From assembly GCA_002591745.1 (NCBI GenBank), contig PDLQ01000002.1, positions 1 through 64,000 of the forward strand: DNA of 64,000 nucleotides, given 5' to 3'. Shown here piece after piece: positions 26,720 to 36,221 of the stretch. The stretch is from Lewinellaceae bacterium SD302 (GTDB taxonomy: Bacteria > Bacteroidota > Bacteroidia > Chitinophagales > Saprospiraceae). Position 1 is the stretch's first letter, and the number at the start of each line of letters is the position of its first letter. Below the pieces are notes generated by a model that was not told the DNA's origin, searched no databases, and worked only from the letters and a program-made list of their open reading frames with translations. The translations under genes and the position numbers were made by a program.

Positions 26720-27295
26720 ATGAAGAACCTCAGAGTAGCCGCCCGTTACGCAAAGTCACTTCTCGACCTGGCCCAGGACCAGAACAAGCTCGATGTGATC
26801 AAAGGCGACGTGGACAACCTGCAGGAAATGCTGGGCAACCGGGATTTCTACCTGCTGATGAAGAGCCCCATCGTGAGCCCGGCCAAAAAGAAGAGCATCC
26901 TGGAAAGTATCTTCTCCGCCGCCAAGCTCGATGAGATGACGACCGCTTTCGCCCGTATCCTGATCACCAAAGGTCGGGAAAGCAACTTGCCGGAAATCGT
27001 CAGCGCTTTTCAGCAGCAGTACAAATCGCTGAAGAACATCACCAGTGTACAGATCACCAGTGCTACACCGCTGACCGAGGTCGAAATGCACGACATCCGC
27101 GCCAAGCTGCTGGCCAGCGAGGCCACCGGACAGGAAGTAGATATCGAAACGACTATCGACGAAAGTCTGATCGGTGGTTTTGTACTGGAATACAATGGTA
27201 AAGTGTACGACGGCAGTGTAGCCCACAAACTCAAGGAAATCCGTAAGGAATTCTCCAAGCCGAACATTTACGTGTCGCAGATCGACCAGTCGTAA
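26720..27295 (+). CDS. atpH: F0F1 ATP synthase subunit delta
   Basis: This 191-residue OSCP/delta subunit connects the peripheral stalk to the top of the alpha3-beta3 head. The N-terminal helical bundle (VAARYAKSLLDLAQDQNKLD) and the conserved C-terminal segment (IDESLIGGFVLEYNGKVYDGS, within a longer match) are characteristic. Length is normal. It follows the iterated spacer and precedes atpA. Confidence 0.95.
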   Translation: MKNLRVAARYAKSLLDLAQDQNKLDVIKGDVDNLQEMLGNRDFYLLMKSPIVSPAKKKSILESIFSAAKLDEMTTAFARILITKGRESNLPEIVSAFQQQYKSLKNITSVQITSATPLTEVEMHDIRAKLLASEATGQEVDIETTIDESLIGGFVLEYNGKVYDGSVAHKLKEIRKEFSKPNIYVSQIDQS

Positions 27296-27392
27296 AAGAA
27301 ACGTGCGGTTTTAATCCGCGCAACAAATTTAAATCCAAGGATTGAAGCCCCGTGCGGGTTAAAATCCGCACAAGTTTTATAAAACTATTACC
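27296..27392. repeat. Two GTGCGG...CCGCAC palindromes between atpH and atpA
   Basis: The first (27303-27320, GTGCGGTTTTAATCCGCGC-like) and second (27352-27371, GTGCGGGTTAAAATCCGCAC) are near-copies, each self-complementary with a TTTAAT/TTAAAA centre. They lie in the 97-base spacer before the alpha subunit start. They could act as RNA hairpins or protein-binding sites. Confidence 0.6.
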
Positions 27393-28976
<1,584 letters not shown>

Positions 28977-28984
28977 AGTAAACC

Positions 28985-29016
28985 GGTCGGGATATTTTTG
29001 CAAAAAAAATCCGACC
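28985..29016. promoter_or_regulatory. Hairpin with embedded promoter-like box after atpA
   Basis: GGTCGG and CCGACC close a hairpin whose arms include ATATTTTT and a run of A. The box TATTTTTG (28993-29000) fits TAnnTTTG and a TTTG lies 20 bases upstream (28969-28972). It could be an internal promoter for atpG or simply a hairpin. No T-run follows it. Confidence 0.35.
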
Positions 29017-29075
29017 TCCAGCGAAACGTAGATACCCGGATGCGGGATGAAATTGCTGCGGTTCGTGATTGTAAT

Positions 29076-29247
29076 TTTGGCTTCAAAGTAGCATGGGCTA
29101 GCTCGTCCGCCGAGGCGAGGCTCGTCGGCCGAGCTGGCACATTGTTGTCCGTCATGTGGAGTTGAGGTTCTCTTAAGTGGAACCCGCTCGGCGGACGAGT
29201 CAGGCTCACGCCGCCTCGGCCGACGAGCTCCTTGCTACTTTGAAGTC
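29076..29247. repeat. MITE/REP-like palindromic element between atpA and atpG
   Basis: About 170 bases are bounded by inverted copies of the dispersed word: GGCTTCAAAGTAGCA at 29079-29093 and TGCTACTTTGAAGTC at 29233-29247. Inside lie GC-rich inverted arms (GTCCGCCGAGGCGAGG and CTCGTCGGCCGAG on the left; CTCGGCGGACGAG and CCTCGGCCGACGAGC on the right) around a central AT-richer loop. No transposase is encoded. The whole could fold into a long cruciform. Confidence 0.7.
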
Positions 29248-29261
29248 ACCTTGAAAAGATG

Positions 29262-29345
29262 AATGGATAAGGAGAATTACTGGATGATTGAATAGCGCAT
29301 ATCCAATCATCTAATCATCCTGAAATCCAATCATGTATAAAAATC
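29262..29345. repeat. Iterated GGATGATTG/CAATCATC spacer before atpG
   Basis: TGGATGATTGAAT (29281-29293) is matched by inverted ATCCAATCATC and CAATCATC copies up to about 29334. It is another locus-specific iterated word forming a hairpin, ending just before the atpG start. Confidence 0.55.
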
Positions 29346-29349
29346 CATT

Positions 29350-30249
29350 ATGGCTAACTTAAAGGAAGTACGCGAAAGAATCCGCTCGGTGCAGAATACC
29401 CAGCAGATCACCAGTGCCATGAAAATGGTATCGGCGGCTAAACTGCGTCGTGCGCAGATGGCGATCACGGATATGCGTCCGTACGCCAACAAGCTGAACG
29501 ATATGCTGCGGAATATCCTGGCTAACCTGGATGGCGATGCCTCTACCAGTTTCAATCAGGAACGACCGTTGCAACGTGCGGCCCTGGTGGTGGTGACTTC
29601 CAACCGTGGTCTGGCCGGTGCCTTTAACACCAACGTGATCAAGTCGGCCGTAAAGACCTTGAAGGAGGACCTTTCGGGAGCCACCCAGATCGACGTTTAC
29701 GCCATTGGTAAAAAGGGTAACGACTATTTCCGCCGCAACTTCGCCAAGGATGAGCGGGTAAACCTGATCAGCGATTACGTGGGCCTGTTCGAAGACCTGG
29801 CTTTTGACAATACTCAGCAAGTCCCCTTACGGATCATGAATGCCTTTGAAGCCGGAGATTACGACCGTGCTTACGTCAGCTACGCCCGTTTCCGCAACGC
29901 CGCCGTGCAGTTCGCTGAGACAGAGCAATTCCTGCCCGTGCTTCCACCGGAAGTGGAGGAAGGTGCCGAAACCGGTAAGTTCAAGGCCGATTACATTTTC
30001 GAGCCCAGCCAGGAAGAACTGCTGAATTACCTGGTGCCCAGCATCCTGCAGACCAGTTTCCACAAGTACCTGCTGGATACCCACGCCAGCGAGCACGGTG
30101 CCCGGATGACGGCTATGGACAAAGCCACTGAGAACGCCCAGGAACTGCTGCGCGACCTCAAGATCAGCTACAACAAAGCCCGCCAGGAAGCGATTACCAA
30201 TGAGATCCTGGAGATTGTTGGTGGTGCTGCTGCGCTGGAAGATGGGTAA
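29350..30249 (+). CDS. atpG: F0F1 ATP synthase subunit gamma
   Basis: This 299-residue central-stalk subunit has the N-terminal helix MANLKEVRERIRSVQNTQQI and the C-terminal helix SEHGARMTAMDKATENAQEL. These form the rotor coiled coil inside the alpha3-beta3 ring. The middle VVTSNRGLAGAFN is also conserved. It is the last gene of the operon, 373 bases after atpA with repeat elements between, and a strong terminator follows. Confidence 0.97.
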   Translation: MANLKEVRERIRSVQNTQQITSAMKMVSAAKLRRAQMAITDMRPYANKLNDMLRNILANLDGDASTSFNQERPLQRAALVVVTSNRGLAGAFNTNVIKSAVKTLKEDLSGATQIDVYAIGKKGNDYFRRNFAKDERVNLISDYVGLFEDLAFDNTQQVPLRIMNAFEAGDYDRAYVSYARFRNAAVQFAETEQFLPVLPPEVEEGAETGKFKADYIFEPSQEELLNYLVPSILQTSFHKYLLDTHASEHGARMTAMDKATENAQELLRDLKISYNKARQEAITNEILEIVGGAAALEDG

Positions 30250-30259
30250 CTCCGCAATG

Positions 30260-30345
30260 ATTAAATGTGGAAATGATCTATTGATAAAATGGCCCTCGCG
30301 CCCGCTCATTGGATCATTGCCTCGCTAGATCAGCTTATCATTAGA
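30260..30345. repeat. Iterated AATGATC-type inverted repeat after atpG
   Basis: CAATGATTAAATG, AAATGATC and TTGATAAAATG on the left pair with TCATTGGATCATTGC, GATCAG and TTATCATTAG on the right. The segment lies between the atpG stop and the terminator. Confidence 0.5.
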
Positions 30346-30353
30346 GAAACAGG

Positions 30354-30391
30354 ACAGCCTGGATCGTTTGGTCGATCCGGGCTGTTTTTTT
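30354..30391 (+). terminator. Intrinsic terminator of the atp operon
   Basis: ACAGCCTGGATCG pairs with CGATCCGGGCTGT (13 bp, one T-G wobble) around a TTTGGT loop, followed by seven T. The run lies about 105 bases after the atpG stop. Confidence 0.95.
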
Positions 30392-30399
30392 GTGGCCTT

Positions 30400-30546
30400 T
30401 TATTTTTTGTCTTGCCAATCATCAGGGCGAGAATCGTAGCCACGACTTTGCCAGTAAGCGTCATTGTTGTCGTTGAGCTGGTTGGAGTGGTTGTTTTGGT
30501 CAGCTTTGTCGTCTTCACAAAGGTCGATAAGCGATAAATTGAGCAT
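30400..30546 (-). CDS. Small 48-residue hypothetical protein
   Basis: A reverse-strand frame from ATG at 30544-30546 to TAA at 30400-30402 encodes 48 residues, acidic and Asn/Gln-rich, ending NDAYWQSRGYDSRPDDWQDKK. The Y-W-x-S-R-G-x-x-x-R-P-D-D-W pattern looks like a real conserved C-terminus rather than chance coding, but I cannot name a family. It is convergent with the atp operon. The overlapping longer frames on both strands here are low-complexity and less protein-like. No promoter was recognised. Confidence 0.4.
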   Translation of the reverse strand: MLNLSLIDLCEDDKADQNNHSNQLNDNNDAYWQSRGYDSRPDDWQDKK

Positions 30547-30932
30547 AACAGTATAATTTGGTTATTTGCTAAAATAAAATAAATCAATAAATTAAAACTC
30601 AAAAAACGTAAGGGAAGCGCATATTTTGAATAGGTAGAATGACTCAATCCTAATGGCCTACTGATAATTTTTTATCAATAGATTACGATCGATAAAGTAA
30701 TTATTAAATTATGGTTAATGCCATTCAAAAAGGGGGGGCATTGTCTAACCAGGGGCACGGTAATTGGGCAAAACTACGTCGAAGAAAAAGGTGATCAGCT
30801 ACGTGCCCACGAATTTTGATTAAAACTAATACAGTTCATCAAATCTTTCCGATCTGCCGAAGTAAGGCCAAAGGTTATCTAAATGGAACTTCGTTACATT
30901 TATACTTAGCAAGGCAAATTTTATAAACTCGA
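30547..30932. other. AT-rich intergenic stretch before the defence island
   Basis: This stretch is clearly richer in A and T than the surrounding genes and carries no recognisable gene. A run of seven G lies near 30735, and TACATTTA, a near match to the -7 consensus, near 30895 may drive the helicase gene at 30933. It marks the left border of the island. Confidence 0.4.
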
Positions 30933-33785
30933 ATGATAATTCATCACCAAGCTCAGTACTACGCTCATCAACTCTCCCGCCGAACCCCGGCGAACTCCCT
31001 CGAAAAGTTCGCTGCGACCCTCGTTGACGCTCAGGTAGACCTCAATCCCCACCAGGTAGAAGCAGCTCTTTTTGCTTTCCGGTCTCCCTTGTCCAAAGGA
31101 GCGATGCTCGCCGATGAGGTGGGACTGGGTAAAACCATTGAAGCTGGCCTCGTGATCTCCCAAAAATGGGCAGAACAAAAACGACGGATGCTCATCATCG
31201 CCCCTTCTTCTCTCCGCAAGCAGTGGAGCCAGGAGCTCTCCGACAAATTCTTCCTTCCCTCCGTCGTCATCGAAAAGAAGTTATTCGACCAAGAGATTAA
31301 GAGTGGCAACCGAAACCCCTTCCACCAGAATGACCGAATCGTCATTTGTTCCTACCACTTCGCTAGGAATAAAGAAGACTATCTAAAACAAACCAACTGG
31401 GACCTTGCCATCCTGGATGAAGCCCATAAACTTCGTAATGTCTACCGTAACGACAACCAGATCGGTACCAGCATCCGTGCCAGCCTGCGTGATGTGCCTA
31501 AAATCCTACTAACCGCCACCCCGCTTCAGAACTCTCTTTTGGAGCTCTACGGAATGGTCAGCATCATTGATGAGCAAATCTTTGGCGACTTCGTAAGCTT
31601 CAAAGACCAATACAGCCGACTCGATAACGAAACTTTTACGGAACTACAACAACGCTTGCGGCCCGTTTGTAAACGGACCCTACGGCGGGACGTACTTGAG
31701 TATATCAAATACACTAAGCGGAACCCACTGCTGCAGTCCTATCAACCTTACGAAGACGAACAGCGACTATATGACATGGTCTCCAGTTACCTGCAGTCAG
31801 ATAACTTATACGCACTGCCGGCAAGTCAACGGAGCCTCATGACATTAATTCTCCGAAAGCTGTTGGCATCTTCCAGTTACGCTATTTCCGGAACTCTGAC
31901 CCGTCTGGCATTGAAACTCGAACTGATGCTTGAACATGGCGCGGCAGCCGGAGCCAGTGAATTCTCAGAAGACTACGAGGCCCTCGATGATACTGCTGAC
32001 GAATGGGGTGGGGAAGAAGAGTTTCATAACCAGTCGGCTGCTGAGTTCAAAATCGAACAAATAAAGGCCGAACTGAAATTCTTGAAGGAAACCGGTAAAC
32101 TGGCTACCTCTATCAAACGGAATGCAAAAGGTGAAGCATTACTCAAAGCACTGAAAACAGGCTTTGAGGCAATGGCCGAACAAGGGGCTAACCGGAAAGC
32201 TATGATTTTTACTGAAAGTCGCCGCACGCAAGAGTATCTGCTAAATCTCCTGGAAGAAAACGGATACGCTGGCGAAGTCGTCTTATTCAATGGTGACAAC
32301 AGTACTGCTACCTCAAAAGCAATTTATCAGAGATATATTGAAAAGCATAAGGAAACCGATCGCATTTCCGGCGCCAGATCTGCTGATCAACGCGCTGCTC
32401 TCGTCGATCATTTTCGAGACAAGGCATCGATAATGATTGCGACCGAAGCTGCGGCTGAAGGCATCAACCTCCAGTTTTGTTCTTTATTGGTCAATTACGA
32501 CCTCCCTTGGAACCCACAACGAATTGAGCAACGCATTGGCCGCTGTCATCGCTATGGGCAAAAACATGATGTGGTCGTGGTTAATTTCCTAAACGAAAAC
32601 AACGCCGCTGATCGCCGGGTCTATGAACTGCTAAACTCCAAGTTCAACCTCTTCGATGGGGTATTTGGAGCGAGCGACGAAGTTCTCGGAAGTATTGAAA
32701 GTGGTGTCGATATCGAAAAGCGAATTTCGGCTATCTATCAGAATTGCCGTACTGAATCTGAAATCCAAGCCGGATTCGATGCTCTTCAGCAAGATATGGA
32801 AGAGCAGATCAATACGCGTATGTCTAAAACCAAACAACAACTATTAGAACACTTTGATACGGAAGTACACGAAAAATTAAGAATTAGCCTGGAAGAAAGC
32901 CGGGCTTATCTTAATACGTGGCAAAACTGGCTTTGGCAACTCACCCGATTCGCCCTGGCGAACTGTGCTACCTTCGCCGATGAAGGTGCTTATGAGTTCT
33001 CCTTGCTACGAAACCCTTTCTCAGGGATTGATGTACCAACCGGCCGTTACCGCCTGGGAAAAGGAAAAAGCGCTGCCTTTAATTATCGTATTGGTCACCC
33101 CCTTGCTCAATCAATCATCGACAGTACCCGTAACCGCTCGCCTGAAAGCACTCGACTACTTTTTAACTACTCAAAGGCTCCCCAGAAAATCAGCATACTT
33201 GAACCCTTAATCGGTGAGAAAGGAGTAATTCAGCTTAGCCGTCTAAGCATTAGCTCCTTCGAGAGGGAAGACTACTTACGAATATTTGCCATTACGGAGA
33301 GTGGACAGCATTTAAGCCAGGAACAGGCGGAGCGGTTGTTTACCTTGCCCGCAGTAGAAGAAGGTGAGGCGCGGCCGCGGGTGCAAAGTGAGTTGTTGGA
33401 ACAAGCATTCGCCTCCTGGAAATCAGACCTGATCGCGGAAAACATGGGCCGCAATGGAACCTTCTTCGATGAAGAAATGACTAAACTGGACCATTGGGCT
33501 GATGACCAAAAGAACGCACTTGACCTCAAACTACGCCAGCTCGAAATAGAGATCAAAACCCGCAAAACCAACGCCCGGAAGCTCCTCGACCTCGCCGAAA
33601 AATTAGCGGAGCAACGCGCCATCAAAAAACTCGAAAGCGAGCGCAGCGAGCTGCGCGCCAAGCTGTTTCACGCCCAGGATGAAATCGACGAGCGTAAAGA
33701 GGAATTGCTCAATACCGTAGAAGACCGGATGCGGCAGCAAATTGAAGTAGAAACAGTATTTAGGGTGGAGTGGAAGTTGGTGTGA
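30933..33785 (+). CDS. SNF2-family helicase of a defence island
   Basis: This 950-residue superfamily 2 translocase has ADEVGLGKT (Walker A, about 60-68), LAILDEAHKLRN (Walker B), LLTATPLQN, FTESRRTQEYL (motif IV region), TEAAAEGINLQF and QRIEQRIGRCHRYGQ (motif VI, about 528-543). The C-terminal 250 residues are charged and coiled-coil-like. RapA/SNF2 translocases of this type move on double-stranded DNA and occur in many phage-defence loci, including DISARM (DrmD). However, no drmA, drmB or drmC is adjacent, so DISARM is not supported. It is the first of nine genes on the same strand, 116 bases before the RecD-like helicase. Confidence 0.85.
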   Translation: MIIHHQAQYYAHQLSRRTPANSLEKFAATLVDAQVDLNPHQVEAALFAFRSPLSKGAMLADEVGLGKTIEAGLVISQKWAEQKRRMLIIAPSSLRKQWSQELSDKFFLPSVVIEKKLFDQEIKSGNRNPFHQNDRIVICSYHFARNKEDYLKQTNWDLAILDEAHKLRNVYRNDNQIGTSIRASLRDVPKILLTATPLQNSLLELYGMVSIIDEQIFGDFVSFKDQYSRLDNETFTELQQRLRPVCKRTLRRDVLEYIKYTKRNPLLQSYQPYEDEQRLYDMVSSYLQSDNLYALPASQRSLMTLILRKLLASSSYAISGTLTRLALKLELMLEHGAAAGASEFSEDYEALDDTADEWGGEEEFHNQSAAEFKIEQIKAELKFLKETGKLATSIKRNAKGEALLKALKTGFEAMAEQGANRKAMIFTESRRTQEYLLNLLEENGYAGEVVLFNGDNSTATSKAIYQRYIEKHKETDRISGARSADQRAALVDHFRDKASIMIATEAAAEGINLQFCSLLVNYDLPWNPQRIEQRIGRCHRYGQKHDVVVVNFLNENNAADRRVYELLNSKFNLFDGVFGASDEVLGSIESGVDIEKRISAIYQNCRTESEIQAGFDALQQDMEEQINTRMSKTKQQLLEHFDTEVHEKLRISLEESRAYLNTWQNWLWQLTRFALANCATFADEGAYEFSLLRNPFSGIDVPTGRYRLGKGKSAAFNYRIGHPLAQSIIDSTRNRSPESTRLLFNYSKAPQKISILEPLIGEKGVIQLSRLSISSFEREDYLRIFAITESGQHLSQEQAERLFTLPAVEEGEARPRVQSELLEQAFASWKSDLIAENMGRNGTFFDEEMTKLDHWADDQKNALDLKLRQLEIEIKTRKTNARKLLDLAEKLAEQRAIKKLESERSELRAKLFHAQDEIDERKEELLNTVEDRMRQQIEVETVFRVEWKLV

Positions 33786-33901
33786 GTTGAGCGAAAACTT
33801 ATAAAGTGAAAATAATTTCAGGCCATGGGGTGGTAAGTGAAAAGCGTTAAGGTTAAATTACCGCAATTCATCCCCTTTTTGAGTTTACACCCACCCACAT
33901 T

Positions 33902-36184
33902 TTGAAAGACTTCTTTAAGCAACACTATACGCTTACTTCTGACCAATTATTGGCTATCAGCAGCTTAAGTGAATTCTTAGTCTCCGAAAACGCTTGCTTC
34001 ATTCTGCGTGGTTACGCCGGTACCGGTAAGACGTTCCTCCTCGATGGCTTGTCTCGCTATTTCAGACAAGAGAGGAAGCAACTAATATTCGCCGCCCCAA
34101 CCGGTCGGGCAGCCAAGGTGATCAAAGAAAAAACAGGAACCGACGCTTTCACTATCCATAAGACTATTTACAGCAGTCAAAACCTCACGGAGTACAAGAC
34201 GGAAGGTGTAGATGGCAGCGAATCCTTCAAGTTTTCTTTCGGGCTGAAAAAAAATGAGGACAACATAGACGCCGTCTACATCATCGACGAAGCGTCAATG
34301 ATATCCAACGTTTACTCCGAAGGGGAGTTCTTTCGGTTTGGTAGTGGTTATCTCCTCAACGATCTACTGGATTTTGTCAGGCCAAATGAACCAGGAGTTC
34401 AACGAAAAATCATCTTCGTAGGTGACAATGCACAGCTACCACCGGTCAACATGAAAGTTTCACCTGCGTTGTCCGAAAGTAACCTGAGTAAGCGCCTTTC
34501 GGGCATTAAGAGTTATGAACTGACCGAAGTAGTCCGCCAGAAAGAGGCAAGTACTATCTTGAGTAATGCCACCACCCTGCGAAATGCTATTCGTGAAAAG
34601 GCCTTCTATAAGCTCAAGCTTAAATACGATAGCAAGGCTATGTTTCCGCTGCCAACTGATAGCCTCGCGGAAACCTATCGCCAGCTTTGGACAACGAACG
34701 GTGTAGCGGACACGGTAATAATCGCTTATGCCAACAGCACTGTGAATGATTACAACAAGCTCGCGCGGAGCCAACTATTTCCGAGAGTAACCACGATCAC
34801 CCCAACCGATCGGGTAATTCTGGTCAGCAACAACTATAACTACGAAATTGACCTGTTTAATGGTGACTTCGCCACAGTCGTAGCTGTGGATGATACCATC
34901 ACTCGTAGATTAGTTCAGATCAAAAACAAAGATGAAGATGGTAAGGTAGAGACCAAGACGATCCCTCTCTCTTTTCGCCAGGTCCAGCTAAGCTTCGAAC
35001 AATTAAATGGTACCCCAGCCCAGGTATCCTGCCTCATCTTCGAGCAGTTACTCTACTCCGATCACCGGGACCTGACTTCGGACGAAACAAAAGCCCTATA
35101 CATCGACTTCAAAATTCGTAATCAACACCTCAAGCCAGGCTCCGAAGATTTTAAAAGAGCACTTCGGTCAGACAGGATGTTCAACGCCCTTCGCATTAAA
35201 TTTGGTTATGCAGTTACTTGCCATAAAGCGCAAGGTGGGGAGTGGTCCTCCGTAATTATTGATGCCGCTGCCCACGGAGCTAAAAATAATAGTAACTATT
35301 TCCGTTGGCTTTACACCGCCATCACCCGATCAAGTGAGAACCTTTACGTACTCGATGCGCCGCACTACGATAATGGTGACGCGCTAAAAATCGTGAAAAT
35401 ACCAGGAATGCCGACGGGAGTATCAGTGGCCGGAGTAAGTAGGGTGGACATCGCTACACCTCATCCGACCGCTGCTCCTACAACTCCCATTACACCCGCG
35501 TCCGCGCCTGTCAAAACCGAACCAGCGCCTGAACCTCAGCCAGTAAATCATATGTCTCCCTCAACGCCATCGCCCAACGAGAATCCCGCTCCTAAAGATG
35601 CCGGTAATAAGGTGGAAGTCAACGCGAGCTACCAGCCTGAATTCGCCCCCGGACAAGAGTCGCTGGTAAAAATCTTTTGGAAAGTAACCAGCCTTACCGC
35701 ACCGGCAGGTTACGAAATTACCGACCTAGCCCACAAGCAGTACCACGAAATCTACTCTTTCAAACTAGACGAAACGCTTACCCGCATTACCATCAATTAT
35801 AAAGGCGACGGCAAAATCTCGAAGATGCGCGCCAACGATATGACGGATCACCACCTGGACCTGATCGCCCGCCTGCAACCGCTAATCGGGTTTGATTCCG
35901 TTGGCCCACCAGCTGCGCCGACACCCGGAACCATCCCCTCATTTACCTTCCCGGAGCCTTTCTTGGAAGAGTTTTACGAAACCATAAAATCTAAGGTAAC
36001 CCCGGTAGGTATTCACATCGCTGACGTCCAACACATGCAGTACCACGAGGTGTACACCTTCGTAAGGGATGAACTGCAGGCAGTGTATCGCTTTTACTAC
36101 AACGGCAAAAAGCAGTTTGGCAAGGTGAGCCCCATCCTTACCAAGACCACAGGCTTAATAGAAGAGATAAATACACTGCTATAA
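33902..36184 (+). CDS. RecD/Dda-like SF1B helicase with duplicated C-terminal module
   Basis: This 760-residue protein uses a TTG start, as no ATG precedes the Walker motif. Helicase motifs: GYAGTGKT (37-44), APTGRAAK, YIIDEASMIS, GDNAQLPPV, AYANSTVNDYN, AVTCHKAQGGEW and LYTAITRSSENLYV. A Pro/Thr/Ala-rich linker (about 520-590) is followed by two related modules of about 65 residues. Module one contains GYEITDLAHKQYHEIYSFKL, and module two contains GIHIADVQHMQYHEVYTF. RecD2/Dda enzymes unwind 5'-to-3'. The tandem tail module is unfamiliar to me and may bind the neighbouring protein or nucleic acid. It is followed at 37 bases by the helical-repeat protein. Confidence 0.82.
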   Translation: MKDFFKQHYTLTSDQLLAISSLSEFLVSENACFILRGYAGTGKTFLLDGLSRYFRQERKQLIFAAPTGRAAKVIKEKTGTDAFTIHKTIYSSQNLTEYKTEGVDGSESFKFSFGLKKNEDNIDAVYIIDEASMISNVYSEGEFFRFGSGYLLNDLLDFVRPNEPGVQRKIIFVGDNAQLPPVNMKVSPALSESNLSKRLSGIKSYELTEVVRQKEASTILSNATTLRNAIREKAFYKLKLKYDSKAMFPLPTDSLAETYRQLWTTNGVADTVIIAYANSTVNDYNKLARSQLFPRVTTITPTDRVILVSNNYNYEIDLFNGDFATVVAVDDTITRRLVQIKNKDEDGKVETKTIPLSFRQVQLSFEQLNGTPAQVSCLIFEQLLYSDHRDLTSDETKALYIDFKIRNQHLKPGSEDFKRALRSDRMFNALRIKFGYAVTCHKAQGGEWSSVIIDAAAHGAKNNSNYFRWLYTAITRSSENLYVLDAPHYDNGDALKIVKIPGMPTGVSVAGVSRVDIATPHPTAAPTTPITPASAPVKTEPAPEPQPVNHMSPSTPSPNENPAPKDAGNKVEVNASYQPEFAPGQESLVKIFWKVTSLTAPAGYEITDLAHKQYHEIYSFKLDETLTRITINYKGDGKISKMRANDMTDHHLDLIARLQPLIGFDSVGPPAAPTPGTIPSFTFPEPFLEEFYETIKSKVTPVGIHIADVQHMQYHEVYTFVRDELQAVYRFYYNGKKQFGKVSPILTKTTGLIEEINTLL

Positions 36185-36221
36185 TTACGGTTGCAATCAA
36201 ACACACCGAAATACGAACCCT

